This document shows positions 16,425 through 24,571 of a stretch of 36,528 nucleotides of DNA, one piece after another. The position numbers and the translations under genes are program-made. Under the pieces are notes generated by a model. It searched no databases. It was not told the DNA's origin and saw only the letters and a program-made list of their open reading frames with translations. This stretch comes from M55B112 sp040880545 (GTDB lineage Bacteria; Bacteroidota; Bacteroidia; Bacteroidales; GCA-2748055): contig JBBDIE010000056.1 in assembly GCA_040880545.1 (NCBI GenBank), positions 1 to 36,528 on the forward strand. The letters run 5' to 3'. Each line of letters begins with the position of its first letter. Position 1 is the stretch's first letter.

Positions 16425-16746
16425 GATCCTGGTCACCGATGGCTTTAAAAAGCAGGCTAAAAGCATTGCTAAAAAGCACCGATCCCTGAAATCGGACCTG
16501 GAAAAACTAATCACCTCTCTCAAGGAAAATCCCCTGCAGGGTGAACCACTCGGAAAAGATTGCTACAAAGTCCGCATGGCAATAACCTCCAAAGGAAAGG
16601 GTAAATCCGGTGGATCCCGGGTGATTACCTGTGTAAAAGTGGTTAACCAAACAGCCTACCTGCTAACGATTTACGATAAATCTGAAAAGGAAAGTATTTC
16701 TGATAAAGAACTTGACGAACTGCTGCATTTGGCTGGCTTATTATAA
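16414..16746 (+). CDS. RelE/ParE superfamily toxin
   Basis: A 110-residue basic protein: YKILVTDGFKKQAK at the N-terminus, the helical hairpin SLKSDLEKLITSL (about 25-37), the strand block PLGKDCYKVRMAI (about 46-58), and the C-terminal YLLTIYDKSEKESIS (about 82-96). This order matches RelE/ParE toxins, which cleave mRNA on the ribosome or poison gyrase. The Lys-rich loop KGKGKSGGSRV (residues about 61-71) is typical of the Bacteroidota branch. The target cannot be told from sequence. Translation is coupled to the antitoxin by overlap. Confidence 0.82.
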   Translation: MSYKILVTDGFKKQAKSIAKKHRSLKSDLEKLITSLKENPLQGEPLGKDCYKVRMAITSKGKGKSGGSRVITCVKVVNQTAYLLTIYDKSEKESISDKELDELLHLAGLL

Positions 16747-16770
16747 AACATCATTAAATCTCAGCTTTCT

Positions 16771-16788
16771 GGGGCTTGTATAAGCCCC
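16771..16788 (+). terminator. Candidate terminator hairpin after the toxin
   Basis: GGGGCTT-GTAT-AAGCCCC is a perfect 7-base stem with a 4-base loop, 25 bases after the toxin stop. The following T-tract is poor (TTAGCAT), so termination may be partial. Confidence 0.45.
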
Positions 16789-16940
16789 TTAGCATATCGG
16801 ACATAATTATAATTTACTTTTTGGTGTCTGTCCATACTGTCCGTTATCTGCGTTATGCTAGTCAGGTAATTGCTGATTTACCTAAGTAAACTCCGCATTT
16901 ACCATCTACACTTGCCCCGTTTAAGCAAGAGGCAGACATT

Positions 16941-16967
16941 GATCTCGAACATTATGATCCAGCCACT
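16941..16967. repeat. Arm of a 27-base dispersed inverted repeat
   Basis: This segment matches the reverse complement of 36338-36364 at 26 of 27 bases. Both copies, read in the same sense, encode DLEH-x-DPAT followed soon by a stop codon, suggesting two decayed 3' ends of one gene family or one mobile element. Confidence 0.7.
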
Positions 16968-17048
16968 TGACTCTACCTGGTAGCTTATTATCAGGATGAC
17001 CCGGGAAGTTTCAGGAAATTCTTTATATTTTTACCTAAATTTTCATTT

Positions 17049-18143
17049 ATGGCGAAGAAAGTTTATGTGGGAATGAGCGCTGACCTGATTCATCCCGGTC
17101 ACCTGAATATTATAAAAGAGGCAACCAGGCTTGGCGATGTGATCATCGGTCTGCTTACCGACAAAGCAATTGCCAGCTACAAACGGCTTCCCTCCCTTAA
17201 ATACGAGCAACGCAAAATTGTCATAGAAAACATCAAAGGGGTAAGTGAAGTGGTTCCGCAACAGGAGCTGGATTATGTCCCCAATTTGCGGATGATCAAA
17301 CCCGATTACGTGGTTCATGGAGATGACTGGAAGAAGGGTGTACAGCAGCAGGTAAGGCAACGGGTTATCGATACCCTGAAAGAGTGGGGCGGAGAGCTCC
17401 ACGAGGTTCCCTATACACAGGGTATCTCATCCACCCAGTTGAACCAGAGCCTGAAAGAGATTGGGACAACCCCTGAGGTGCGCATGGAACGTCTTCGCCG
17501 GCTAATAGAATCAAAACCCATTGTAAAAGTGCTTGAGGCACACAATGGCCTTACCGGGTTAATTGTTGAGAACATATCGGTTGAACAGGATGGTCGCCGT
17601 AAGGAATTTGATGCCATGTGGCTCAGCAGCCTTACCGATTCAACTGCGAAAGGGAAACCCGATATTGAAGCGGTGGATGTAACCTCCAGGCTCCACGGTC
17701 TGAATGATATTCTTGAAGTTACCACCAAGCCTATCATATACGATGGCGATACGGGAGGTATACCTGAGCATTTNNNNNNNNNNNNNNNNNNNNNNNNNNN
17801 NNNNNNNNNNNNNNNNNNNNNNNNNNNNNNNNNNNNNNNNNNNNNNNNNNNNNNNNNNNNNNNNNNNNNNNNNGAGATTCTGGAGTTCTGCAAAAGATAC
17901 AGCAAACTCCACAAACGTGTCCCCCTGGTGGCTGTTCCGTCGAGCTATAACCACCTGTACGAAAAACAGTTAATGGAAGCTGGTGTGAACATAGTTATCT
18001 ATGCCAACCACCTGTTGCGCAGCGCTTACCCGGCCATGGTTGACGTGGCTAAATCGATTCTTACCAATGAGCGTTCCCTGGAAACGGATGACCGCTGCAT
18101 TTCTATCAAAGAGATTCTTAACCTAATACCAGGTACCCGATAA
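17049..18143 (+). CDS. aepX: Cytidylyltransferase-PEP mutase fusion (AepX-like), interrupted by assembly gap
   Basis: First enzyme of phosphonate synthesis. Residues 1-135 are a TagD-like nucleotidyltransferase: HPGH at 15-18 and the ISSTQL motif at 126-131. From about 155 the isocitrate-lyase-fold PEP mutase begins: EAHNGL (163-168), WLSSL (191-195) and the metal-site DGDTG (232-236). PEP mutase converts PEP to phosphonopyruvate. The transferase domain probably makes a CMP-phosphonate, as in the related phosphonate cytidylyltransferases. A 100-base N-run (17774-17873) removes the central part, including where the EDK and catalytic loop motifs belong. By family length about 100 residues are missing, not the 34 implied, so the open frame across the gap is fortuitous. 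The C-terminus (YANHLLRSAYPAM, SIKEILNL) is normal. The stop overlaps the next start by 1 base. Confidence 0.9.
   Translation: MAKKVYVGMSADLIHPGHLNIIKEATRLGDVIIGLLTDKAIASYKRLPSLKYEQRKIVIENIKGVSEVVPQQELDYVPNLRMIKPDYVVHGDDWKKGVQQQVRQRVIDTLKEWGGELHEVPYTQGISSTQLNQSLKEIGTTPEVRMERLRRLIESKPIVKVLEAHNGLTGLIVENISVEQDGRRKEFDAMWLSSLTDSTAKGKPDIEAVDVTSRLHGLNDILEVTTKPIIYDGDTGGIPEHXXXXXXXXXXXXXXXXXXXXXXXXXXXXXXXXXXEILEFCKRYSKLHKRVPLVAVPSSYNHLYEKQLMEAGVNIVIYANHLLRSAYPAMVDVAKSILTNERSLETDDRCISIKEILNLIPGTR
17774..17873. other. Assembly gap (100 N)
   Basis: Exactly 100 N, the customary placeholder for a gap of unknown size. It falls inside the PEP mutase domain. Comparison with the usual family length suggests the real missing sequence is near 300 bases. 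Confidence 0.9.
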
Positions 18144-19270
18144 TGATCCGACCAGAAACATTTTATGGCTGGCTTGCCGGTAACAACATCGATTTCTTTT
18201 GCGGAGTTCCCGATTCCCTCCTGAAAGATATATGTGCATATATTACAGACAATACCCGGCGGAGCAACCACATAATTACAGCCAACGAAGGTAATGCCGT
18301 TGCCCTGGCTGCCGGCTACCACATGGCCACCCAAAAGATACCGTTGGTATACTTGCAGAATTCGGGCATGGGAAATGCCATTAATCCCCTGCTGTCGCTT
18401 ACCGACAGGCAGGTATACAACATTCCCCTGTTGCTTATGATTGGCTGGCGGGGTGAGCCCGGCGTAAATGACGAACCGCAGCATGTTACCCAGGGGGAGG
18501 TAACCCTCCAAATGCTGGAAACATTAAGGATTCCTTATTGTATTCTGAGCCGGGATGAAGAGGAGGCCAACGCGCAGATACATCAGGCAATAGCCGAAAC
18601 GGGCCGCACAAATGTTCCGTATGCCATTGTGGTCCGGAAGGCAACTTTTGAGAAGTACACCTTCCATGAAATCATTGCGTCAGACCTGGAACTTAGCCGG
18701 GAAGATGCCATAAAGCTGATATTGGATCAATTAACCGGCAATGAGGTTATTGTATCGACCACAGGCAAAACATCGCGTGAGTTGTTTGAGTGCAGAAGGG
18801 CCCTTGGTCAGCCCCACCATTCTGACTTTCTCACCGTGGGCTCCATGGGGCATGCCAGCCAGATTGCCCTTGGAATTGCAGTAAGCAGGCCCGGCAAAAA
18901 GGTCATTTGCCTCGATGGAGATGGTGCCCTCCTGATGCACATGGGAAGCCTGGCAATTACAGGTAATATTTCACCCAACAATTTTACCCATATTGTCATT
19001 AATAATGGAGCCCATGAATCTGTGGGCGGTCAGCCCACCGTCGGCTTCAACATTGATATTCCTTCCGTGGCCAGAGCCAACGGCTACCTGAGTGCAACCT
19101 CCGTATCAAATGCCAGCGGGTTAATTGATGCCCTGGCAGCCATCTCAAAAGATTCCTCCCCGGCATTGATTGAAGTGAAGGTGCGTGTAGGATCGCGGGA
19201 TGATCTGGGTCGCCCTACCATAAAACCCGTTGATAATAAGAAGGATTTTATGAGAAACCTGGATTCGTGA
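18143..19270 (+). CDS. aepY: Phosphonopyruvate decarboxylase
   Basis: A 375-residue thiamine-diphosphate enzyme that decarboxylates phosphonopyruvate to phosphonoacetaldehyde, making the unfavourable PEP mutase step run forward. The pyrimidine-binding domain has FFCGVPDS (18-25) and the catalytic-type Glu49 (ANEGNAVALAAG). The pyrophosphate-binding domain has the Mg/TPP motif DGDGALLMHMG (258-268) and INNGAHESVGGQPT (286-299). The length matches the short decarboxylases of phosphonate clusters (about 370-400) rather than acetolactate synthase (about 550). It overlaps aepX by 1 base (TAATG) and the dehydrogenase by 1 base (TGATG), a tightly coupled trio. Confidence 0.95.
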   Translation: MIRPETFYGWLAGNNIDFFCGVPDSLLKDICAYITDNTRRSNHIITANEGNAVALAAGYHMATQKIPLVYLQNSGMGNAINPLLSLTDRQVYNIPLLLMIGWRGEPGVNDEPQHVTQGEVTLQMLETLRIPYCILSRDEEEANAQIHQAIAETGRTNVPYAIVVRKATFEKYTFHEIIASDLELSREDAIKLILDQLTGNEVIVSTTGKTSRELFECRRALGQPHHSDFLTVGSMGHASQIALGIAVSRPGKKVICLDGDGALLMHMGSLAITGNISPNNFTHIVINNGAHESVGGQPTVGFNIDIPSVARANGYLSATSVSNASGLIDALAAISKDSSPALIEVKVRVGSRDDLGRPTIKPVDNKKDFMRNLDS

Positions 19271-20397
19271 TGGTGCAGAAGGTTTACAGGAAAGATCAAT
19301 TGGATGAACTTAGGGGTGCACTCGAGGCCACCGGAGCCGGGAAAATATTTGTGGTCAGGGGAGATCGGTCCTACGGAATATCAGGAGCAGAATCGTTTGT
19401 GAATAAGCTGTTGGGTAATTCGAAAGCTGATTCATTCCACAATTTTGACCCAAACCCTCAGTTGCATGACCTGGAAAAGGGAGTTGCCCGGTTTCGAAAT
19501 GGCAATTACGAACTGATCCTGGCCATCGGGGGTGGCAGCGTGCTGGACATGGCCAAGCTCATCAGCGTTTTTGCCCACCACGAAACCGACATTATTGATG
19601 TTGTTAAAGGTAAATCTGCATTAACAGGTGGTAAGACCCCCTTGCTGGCCATTCCAACAACCGCCGGAACAGGTGCTGAAGCCACGAAATTCGCGGTACT
19701 TTACATTGATAAAACTAAGTACTCTGTTGAACATCCACTGATCCTGCCCGACCAGGTGTACCTCTCGCCTGATTTTTCAACAACAGCAGACCCATACCTA
19801 ACTGCCTGTACCGGACTTGATGCTCTGTGCCAGGCCGTTGAATCCATTTGGAGCGTGAATGCTAATAGCGTGTCGGAGGAATTCGCTCTGCGCGCCGTTG
19901 AAATTATATGGGGAAATTTGCAGCAGGCAGTACTTCACAACAATGCTGCTGCCAGGGAAAATATGGTTGAGGCAGCATATCTTGCCGGACGGGCCATTAA
20001 CATTACCAGGACAACGGCACCCCATGCACTTTCCTACCCTTTTACCAGTTATTATGGTATACCCCATGGTCATGCGGTGGCTCTTTCTCTTCCCTTCTTC
20101 TTAAATTTTAATTATTTGGTTACCAACGAAAACTGTACCGATAAAAGGGGAGTCAAAACCGTTAAGGAACGAATTGATAAGGTACTGAGGGTTTTAAAGG
20201 CGAATATCAGTGATGCCCCTACCCTTCTTACCGAATTATTTAGTAGCATTGGGGTCAATATTAACATCCATACACTGATTGATGGATTGGACCCCCGGAT
20301 AATCATTGAACATGTGAATACTGAAAGGTTGACCAACAATCCCAGGATAGTTACTGAAAAAGATATACGGTCATTTCTTCAGGTTCAGAAAAAATAA
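19270..20397 (+). CDS. Iron-type alcohol dehydrogenase, probable phosphonoacetaldehyde reductase
   Basis: A 375-residue group III metal-dependent alcohol dehydrogenase. The NAD(P) motif GGGSVLDMAKL is at 87-97, PTTAGTGAE at 129-137, and the metal region includes Asp184, His252 and His266 (PHALSYP, GIPHGHA). The second classic ligand, His in DALTHAIE of FucO, is Gln188 here (DALCQAVE). In a cluster with PEP mutase and phosphonopyruvate decarboxylase, this family (PhpC, FomC, DhpG) reduces phosphonoacetaldehyde to 2-hydroxyethylphosphonate. No aminotransferase is present to give 2-aminoethylphosphonate instead. I chose the ATG at 19270, which overlaps the upstream stop (TGATG), over the GTG three bases earlier. 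The next gene starts 12 bases downstream. Confidence 0.88.
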   Translation: MVQKVYRKDQLDELRGALEATGAGKIFVVRGDRSYGISGAESFVNKLLGNSKADSFHNFDPNPQLHDLEKGVARFRNGNYELILAIGGGSVLDMAKLISVFAHHETDIIDVVKGKSALTGGKTPLLAIPTTAGTGAEATKFAVLYIDKTKYSVEHPLILPDQVYLSPDFSTTADPYLTACTGLDALCQAVESIWSVNANSVSEEFALRAVEIIWGNLQQAVLHNNAAARENMVEAAYLAGRAINITRTTAPHALSYPFTSYYGIPHGHAVALSLPFFLNFNYLVTNENCTDKRGVKTVKERIDKVLRVLKANISDAPTLLTELFSSIGVNINIHTLIDGLDPRIIIEHVNTERLTNNPRIVTEKDIRSFLQVQKK

Positions 20398-20409
20398 AAC
20401 ATCTTGCAG

Positions 20410-21651
20410 ATGAGTGCAATCATACTATATATCGACCCGGCTTCTACCAGTGCTTTACTCTATATCCTGGTGGCACTTCTGGCCACCCTTGTTTTCACGC
20501 TTCGCGGTTTCTTTTACAGGGTAAAGAACCTGTTGCTGGGAAAAGGTTTTGTGAATGGAAAGGATTTTGAAAAAGCGGATATCATATTTTATTCTGAAGG
20601 AAAACAGTACTGGCCGGTATTCCAGCCGATAGTCAATTCTCTGGGATCCAGGGGAGTGCCATGTGCATACCTGACCTCTGATAAGGATGATCCCGGGCTT
20701 GGGCACCAGGCGAAACATTTTGAATCCAGGTATATCGGAAACCTCACCATGACCTCGGTTTACCTGAACAGGTTAAAGGCGAAATTTGTTGGTATGACTA
20801 CTCCCCAGCTGGATGTAATGATGCTCCGCCGTTCAAAAAATGTGCAGCATTATGGCCATATAATTCATGCCCCCATTGATATTTTCACCTACAGGAAATT
20901 TGCCTTTGATTACTACGACTCGGTATTCTGTTCAGGTCCGCATCAGATTGAGGGGATCCAGAAACTGGAGGAGCAGCGGGGAACAAACAAAAAGTTACTG
21001 CTTGAAACGGGACTGACCTACTACGATGTGATGATCGATGAAGTTAAAAAGATGTCCGTCCCCAAAAAGAAGAATCAGGTGGTTCTGGTCGCACCAACCT
21101 GGAAGGAGTATTCCATCATCAACCGGTTTGGTACCCGTTTTTTTGAATGCTTGTTGAAGGATAGCACATATCAGATTATCTTCCGGCCTCACCCCCAGAG
21201 TTATGTCAGTTTTCCAAAGCTCATGGATGAAATAGAAGATCACCTGAAGGATGAACCCCGGGTTACCATTGACAGGAACCAGCTTGGGACCGAAAGCATG
21301 GCCAGGTCGGACATGATGATCAGTGACCTGTCGGGAGTATTCTGGGACTACACATTTTTGTATTCAAAACCGGTACTCCTTCTTAAAACGGAATTCGATA
21401 CCATTGAGGGATTTGAGGGGAGTGAACTCGACTATGAAATGTGGGAAATGCGGGAACGTGGCCGTTTAGGTAAAGAGTTTGATGAGAATGACCTCGACAA
21501 TATCAGCACAATAGTAGGTGAACTTTTACAGAACCCCCCTTCCGTACAACTGGAAAAACTCAGAAAGGAATCGGTGTATAACTTCGGGCAAGCGGGGGAA
21601 GTGGCGGCCCGGCAGATTCTGGAAATTGTAAATAACAACATGGATGCCTGA
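20410..21651 (+). CDS. CDP-glycerol glycerophosphotransferase (TagB/TagF)-like transferase
   Basis: A 413-residue protein with one N-terminal membrane segment (about 11-31) followed by a basic stretch, then a GT-B-like catalytic region. The family marks are the HYGHIIHAP block (147-155), VAPTWKEY (227-234), the RPHPQ motif (259-263) and SDLSGVFWDY (305-314, usually SDYSS). TagB/TagF enzymes transfer glycerol-phosphate from CDP-glycerol to an acceptor on the cytoplasmic face. No CDP-glycerol-making gene is here, but the fused cytidylyltransferase could supply a CMP-phosphonate, so transfer of the phosphonate group to a glycan or lipid is my inference. An in-frame TTG 6 bases upstream is less likely as start. 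It is 12 bases after the dehydrogenase and 42 before the first giant protein. Confidence 0.8.
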   Translation: MSAIILYIDPASTSALLYILVALLATLVFTLRGFFYRVKNLLLGKGFVNGKDFEKADIIFYSEGKQYWPVFQPIVNSLGSRGVPCAYLTSDKDDPGLGHQAKHFESRYIGNLTMTSVYLNRLKAKFVGMTTPQLDVMMLRRSKNVQHYGHIIHAPIDIFTYRKFAFDYYDSVFCSGPHQIEGIQKLEEQRGTNKKLLLETGLTYYDVMIDEVKKMSVPKKKNQVVLVAPTWKEYSIINRFGTRFFECLLKDSTYQIIFRPHPQSYVSFPKLMDEIEDHLKDEPRVTIDRNQLGTESMARSDMMISDLSGVFWDYTFLYSKPVLLLKTEFDTIEGFEGSELDYEMWEMRERGRLGKEFDENDLDNISTIVGELLQNPPSVQLEKLRKESVYNFGQAGEVAARQILEIVNNNMDA

Positions 21652-21693
21652 AACCAAAAAAGGGATGGCAACAAAAAGTAAATTCTCACTTTC

Positions 21694-24543
21694 ATGCAGA
21701 TCTTTGAATTAATCATCTCCCCTTTTTTTTATATAGTTAAGCAGTTTTTCCTGCTCGGCTATCAGTTAACCGGTAATTATGGCATGGCGATCGTCTTGCT
21801 TAGCTTCGCCATTTCATTGATCCTGCTACCCATCTTTATCCTGATTGAACGGTCCAAGAAAAGGAACGATGTTGTTAAACGGCGGATGAAACCCTTGCTC
21901 GATGAGATAAAACGTTGCTACAGGGGCCAGGAGCGTTACTACTACATTCGTACCCTTCATCGCCAGCACGGGTTCAATTCATTAAAATCACTCGTCCCGG
22001 TACTGAGCCTGTTGTTGCAGATCCCATTCTTCATAGCGGCTTACCAGTTCCTGGAAAACTACGAACCGCTTGCGGGCCAGAGCTTCCTGTTTATCAGGGA
22101 CCTGAGCGCCCCTGATGGACTGCTGGGTTCAATAAACATTCTCCCCATCATCATGACAATTGTGAACCTGTTCACTGCCTACTTTTATACCCGCAACGGA
22201 GATACTTCGGAACGCAGGCAAATGTTGGTAGTAGCAGGGCTGTTCCTGGTGCTGCTGTACAATTTTCCAGCGGGCCTGGTACTCTACTGGACCATGAATA
22301 ATGTCTTCAGTTTCTTCAGACTCTTTGTTACCAACCGTGAGGTGTTTGGCAGCTTGGAAGGACCTGTAAAGTTCAACTTCCCGGCCATTCCCCAATTCCG
22401 GATACAACCGGTGGTATTCATCTCCCTGATTTTCTTAACGCTATACTTTTTCGTTGCGGGTAAATTGTACTACATAGACGATAACCAAATATTAATTGCA
22501 ATCTCCCTGGTGTTCCTTGTAATCTGCCAGGTAGCCGGTTTCATATATTATATCCGGATCAGGAGTGGCACAAGCCTGGTTTTGTACCGGATTTCATCGA
22601 TGTTGCTGTTGATTACACTCCTGTTTCAGGCTGTAAATGTGTATCTGTTTGTAAAAGGGGGCACTTTTTCTGCGCATATTTTTAATATTAATATCCTGTT
22701 TGCTGAAAGCCAGCTGGCGAATATCATCTACCCGGGTATGGCCTTCCTGATCATAACAATGCCCTACTATTTCAAACAGGAAACCATTAAGTTGTCAAGT
22801 ACGAAAACCCCATCCCTGGTCATATATCTGCTGTCGGTAGCGTATCTTTTTGGATACATAATTCTTTGGAATCCGCTTATGGTTTATTCATCCTTCCCCG
22901 AGACATTCAGTTTTTCGGCGTTGGAACTTATGGGGAACAACCTGCCTGTGCTGTTACTGTTCCTCCTTGGTTCAATAAGCATCTTTTTTATTGCTCCCAA
23001 AAAATTCAGGTGGCTATTGGTAGTGGCAGCATTAACAACCGTAACTGTAGGTTTTATTCATAACACCCTTCTTCCCATCGGGATGGGTACATTGCAGGAG
23101 AATAAATTCGAAAAACAACAGGCCTTATTGGTCGCTCCCTATCTCTACCTGGCGGAGGGTTTATCCATTATCTTACTATTCACTGCCAGTGTTTTGGTTA
23201 TATTAAGACAATATAAGAAGCAGGTCGTAATCGGACTTACACTGCTCAATATATTAATCGTTTCACAAAGTTTTTACAAGGCCGCATCATCCGGCAGCTT
23301 CACGAAGAGCGAGAACCTGTATCATAATTCCACAAACAGCATATCTTTCTCAAAAACCAGGCAGAATGTCGTATATTTTATTCCCGATATGTTTCAGGGT
23401 TGGGCCATGAACCGCATGATGAGTGAAAACCCTGAATTAAAAGAACAACTAAATGGATTTGTGTGGTACCCAAATGCGCTGGCTATTTCGCGGGTTACCA
23501 ATACTTCGGTTGGACCTCTGCTTGGAGGACACAATTACGCGCCCGACATCCTGGACCTGGACAAGCAACGCACCATAGAGAAGAAATTGTCACAGGCAAA
23601 GAAGGATCTTTCAGAAGAGGCCAGACGACAGGGTTATTTATTTACGAGTACCCGCGTACCATATTGCAACATTGAAAATGAGTACTATGACACGTTTCTC
23701 CCGGAATGGCATGATGACTGGGATGTATACAACAATCAATTAGGCATCCGTGTGACTGAAGAGATAAACTATACATTACTATGTTATAATGCCCTCTTCT
23801 TTAGTGCACCGCTTGCTTTAAAGCCAAAAATATATAACAACGGACAGTGGTTATTCAGTCAGAAAAAGAGTGCGGGGAGAAATACAAGTACAAGTCTGAA
23901 ACATCAATTCCTCAGGCTGCTGCCATTTATTTCTAACAACCAGTCGGATAAAGGGAACTTTGTGTTGATCTACTCCATGGTTTCACATTTTCCATGGAGT
24001 ATTGTTAACGACAATGGAGCCATGAAACATGATGTATCGCCTTACGAGAACAATAAATGGATCATGGAAACACTTGAAGTATGGTTCGACTGGATGAAAA
24101 AGAATGGAGTGTACGATAACACCAGGATCGTTATTGTATCAGATCATGGAACGCATTGGAAAAGGTTTAACCGTGAGTTGGATATCGACAATCCCTTTAA
24201 AAACGCTGATAATGACAGGATCCCTCTGAATTATTTACTTGATTTGAACCCTGTAATTATGGTTAAGGATTATAACTCCAGCGCACAATTCTCGGAAGAT
24301 TGGCGGTTTATGAGCAATATGGATGCGCCCGGCATCGCACTTGACGTACAAGACGCTTCAAAAGGCACACCTCCTGATTCGCGAACGCTCCCTGCCTTTG
24401 TTTCGTGGTGGACCCAGGACATGAATAACCGGACCAGTTTCTCCCTGGAACATAAATATATTGTGAAGGATAATATTTTTGATGGAAACAACTGGACCAT
24501 GGTATGGGATAAGCACCTGGGCAAGTTAGATCCAGCAAAATAA
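21694..24543 (+). CDS. YidC-like/alkaline-phosphatase-superfamily fusion, copy 1
   Basis: A 949-residue membrane protein. Residues 1-215 resemble the YidC/Oxa1 core (NYGMAIVLL, LVPVLSLLLQIPFFIA, LYNFPAGLVLYW), but the groove Arg (Arg366 in E. coli) is Ser41. Residues about 235-535 are polytopic, with a shared WNP block near 392 and HNTLLPIGMGTLQ near 456. The C-terminal domain (about 555-930) is an alkaline-phosphatase/sulfatase fold of the LtaS/EptA type: metal-ligand Asp565 (IPDMFQGW), candidate nucleophile Thr602, His765 in SHFPW, and Asp817-His818 in VSDHG. Such domains act outside the membrane, transferring phospho-head-groups or hydrolysing esters. This copy lacks the 74-residue module seen in the other two. 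All the metal-site positions checked are intact. Activity on a phosphonate is inferred from the operon only. Confidence 0.85.
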   Translation: MQIFELIISPFFYIVKQFFLLGYQLTGNYGMAIVLLSFAISLILLPIFILIERSKKRNDVVKRRMKPLLDEIKRCYRGQERYYYIRTLHRQHGFNSLKSLVPVLSLLLQIPFFIAAYQFLENYEPLAGQSFLFIRDLSAPDGLLGSINILPIIMTIVNLFTAYFYTRNGDTSERRQMLVVAGLFLVLLYNFPAGLVLYWTMNNVFSFFRLFVTNREVFGSLEGPVKFNFPAIPQFRIQPVVFISLIFLTLYFFVAGKLYYIDDNQILIAISLVFLVICQVAGFIYYIRIRSGTSLVLYRISSMLLLITLLFQAVNVYLFVKGGTFSAHIFNINILFAESQLANIIYPGMAFLIITMPYYFKQETIKLSSTKTPSLVIYLLSVAYLFGYIILWNPLMVYSSFPETFSFSALELMGNNLPVLLLFLLGSISIFFIAPKKFRWLLVVAALTTVTVGFIHNTLLPIGMGTLQENKFEKQQALLVAPYLYLAEGLSIILLFTASVLVILRQYKKQVVIGLTLLNILIVSQSFYKAASSGSFTKSENLYHNSTNSISFSKTRQNVVYFIPDMFQGWAMNRMMSENPELKEQLNGFVWYPNALAISRVTNTSVGPLLGGHNYAPDILDLDKQRTIEKKLSQAKKDLSEEARRQGYLFTSTRVPYCNIENEYYDTFLPEWHDDWDVYNNQLGIRVTEEINYTLLCYNALFFSAPLALKPKIYNNGQWLFSQKKSAGRNTSTSLKHQFLRLLPFISNNQSDKGNFVLIYSMVSHFPWSIVNDNGAMKHDVSPYENNKWIMETLEVWFDWMKKNGVYDNTRIVIVSDHGTHWKRFNRELDIDNPFKNADNDRIPLNYLLDLNPVIMVKDYNSSAQFSEDWRFMSNMDAPGIALDVQDASKGTPPDSRTLPAFVSWWTQDMNNRTSFSLEHKYIVKDNIFDGNNWTMVWDKHLGKLDPAK

Positions 24544-24571
24544 TAATGGTACTATTGGTTAGCACATACGT

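Larger units (their letters stand above)
16747..17048. other. Intergenic before the phosphonate operon
   Basis: These 302 bases hold a hairpin (16771-16788), one arm of a distant inverted repeat (16941-16967), and AT-rich sequence (about 17010-17048) that probably contains the operon promoter. I could not find a clean -33/-7 match. One short frame through 16890-16970 ends ...DLEHYDPAT then stop and looks like a coding relic. Confidence 0.55.

Noticed and set aside
17049..21651. Fosfomycin or phosphinothricin biosynthesis cluster
   Set aside because: The first three steps are shared, but no epoxidase, methyltransferase, dioxygenase or NRPS gene is present, and the following genes are membrane transfer proteins.
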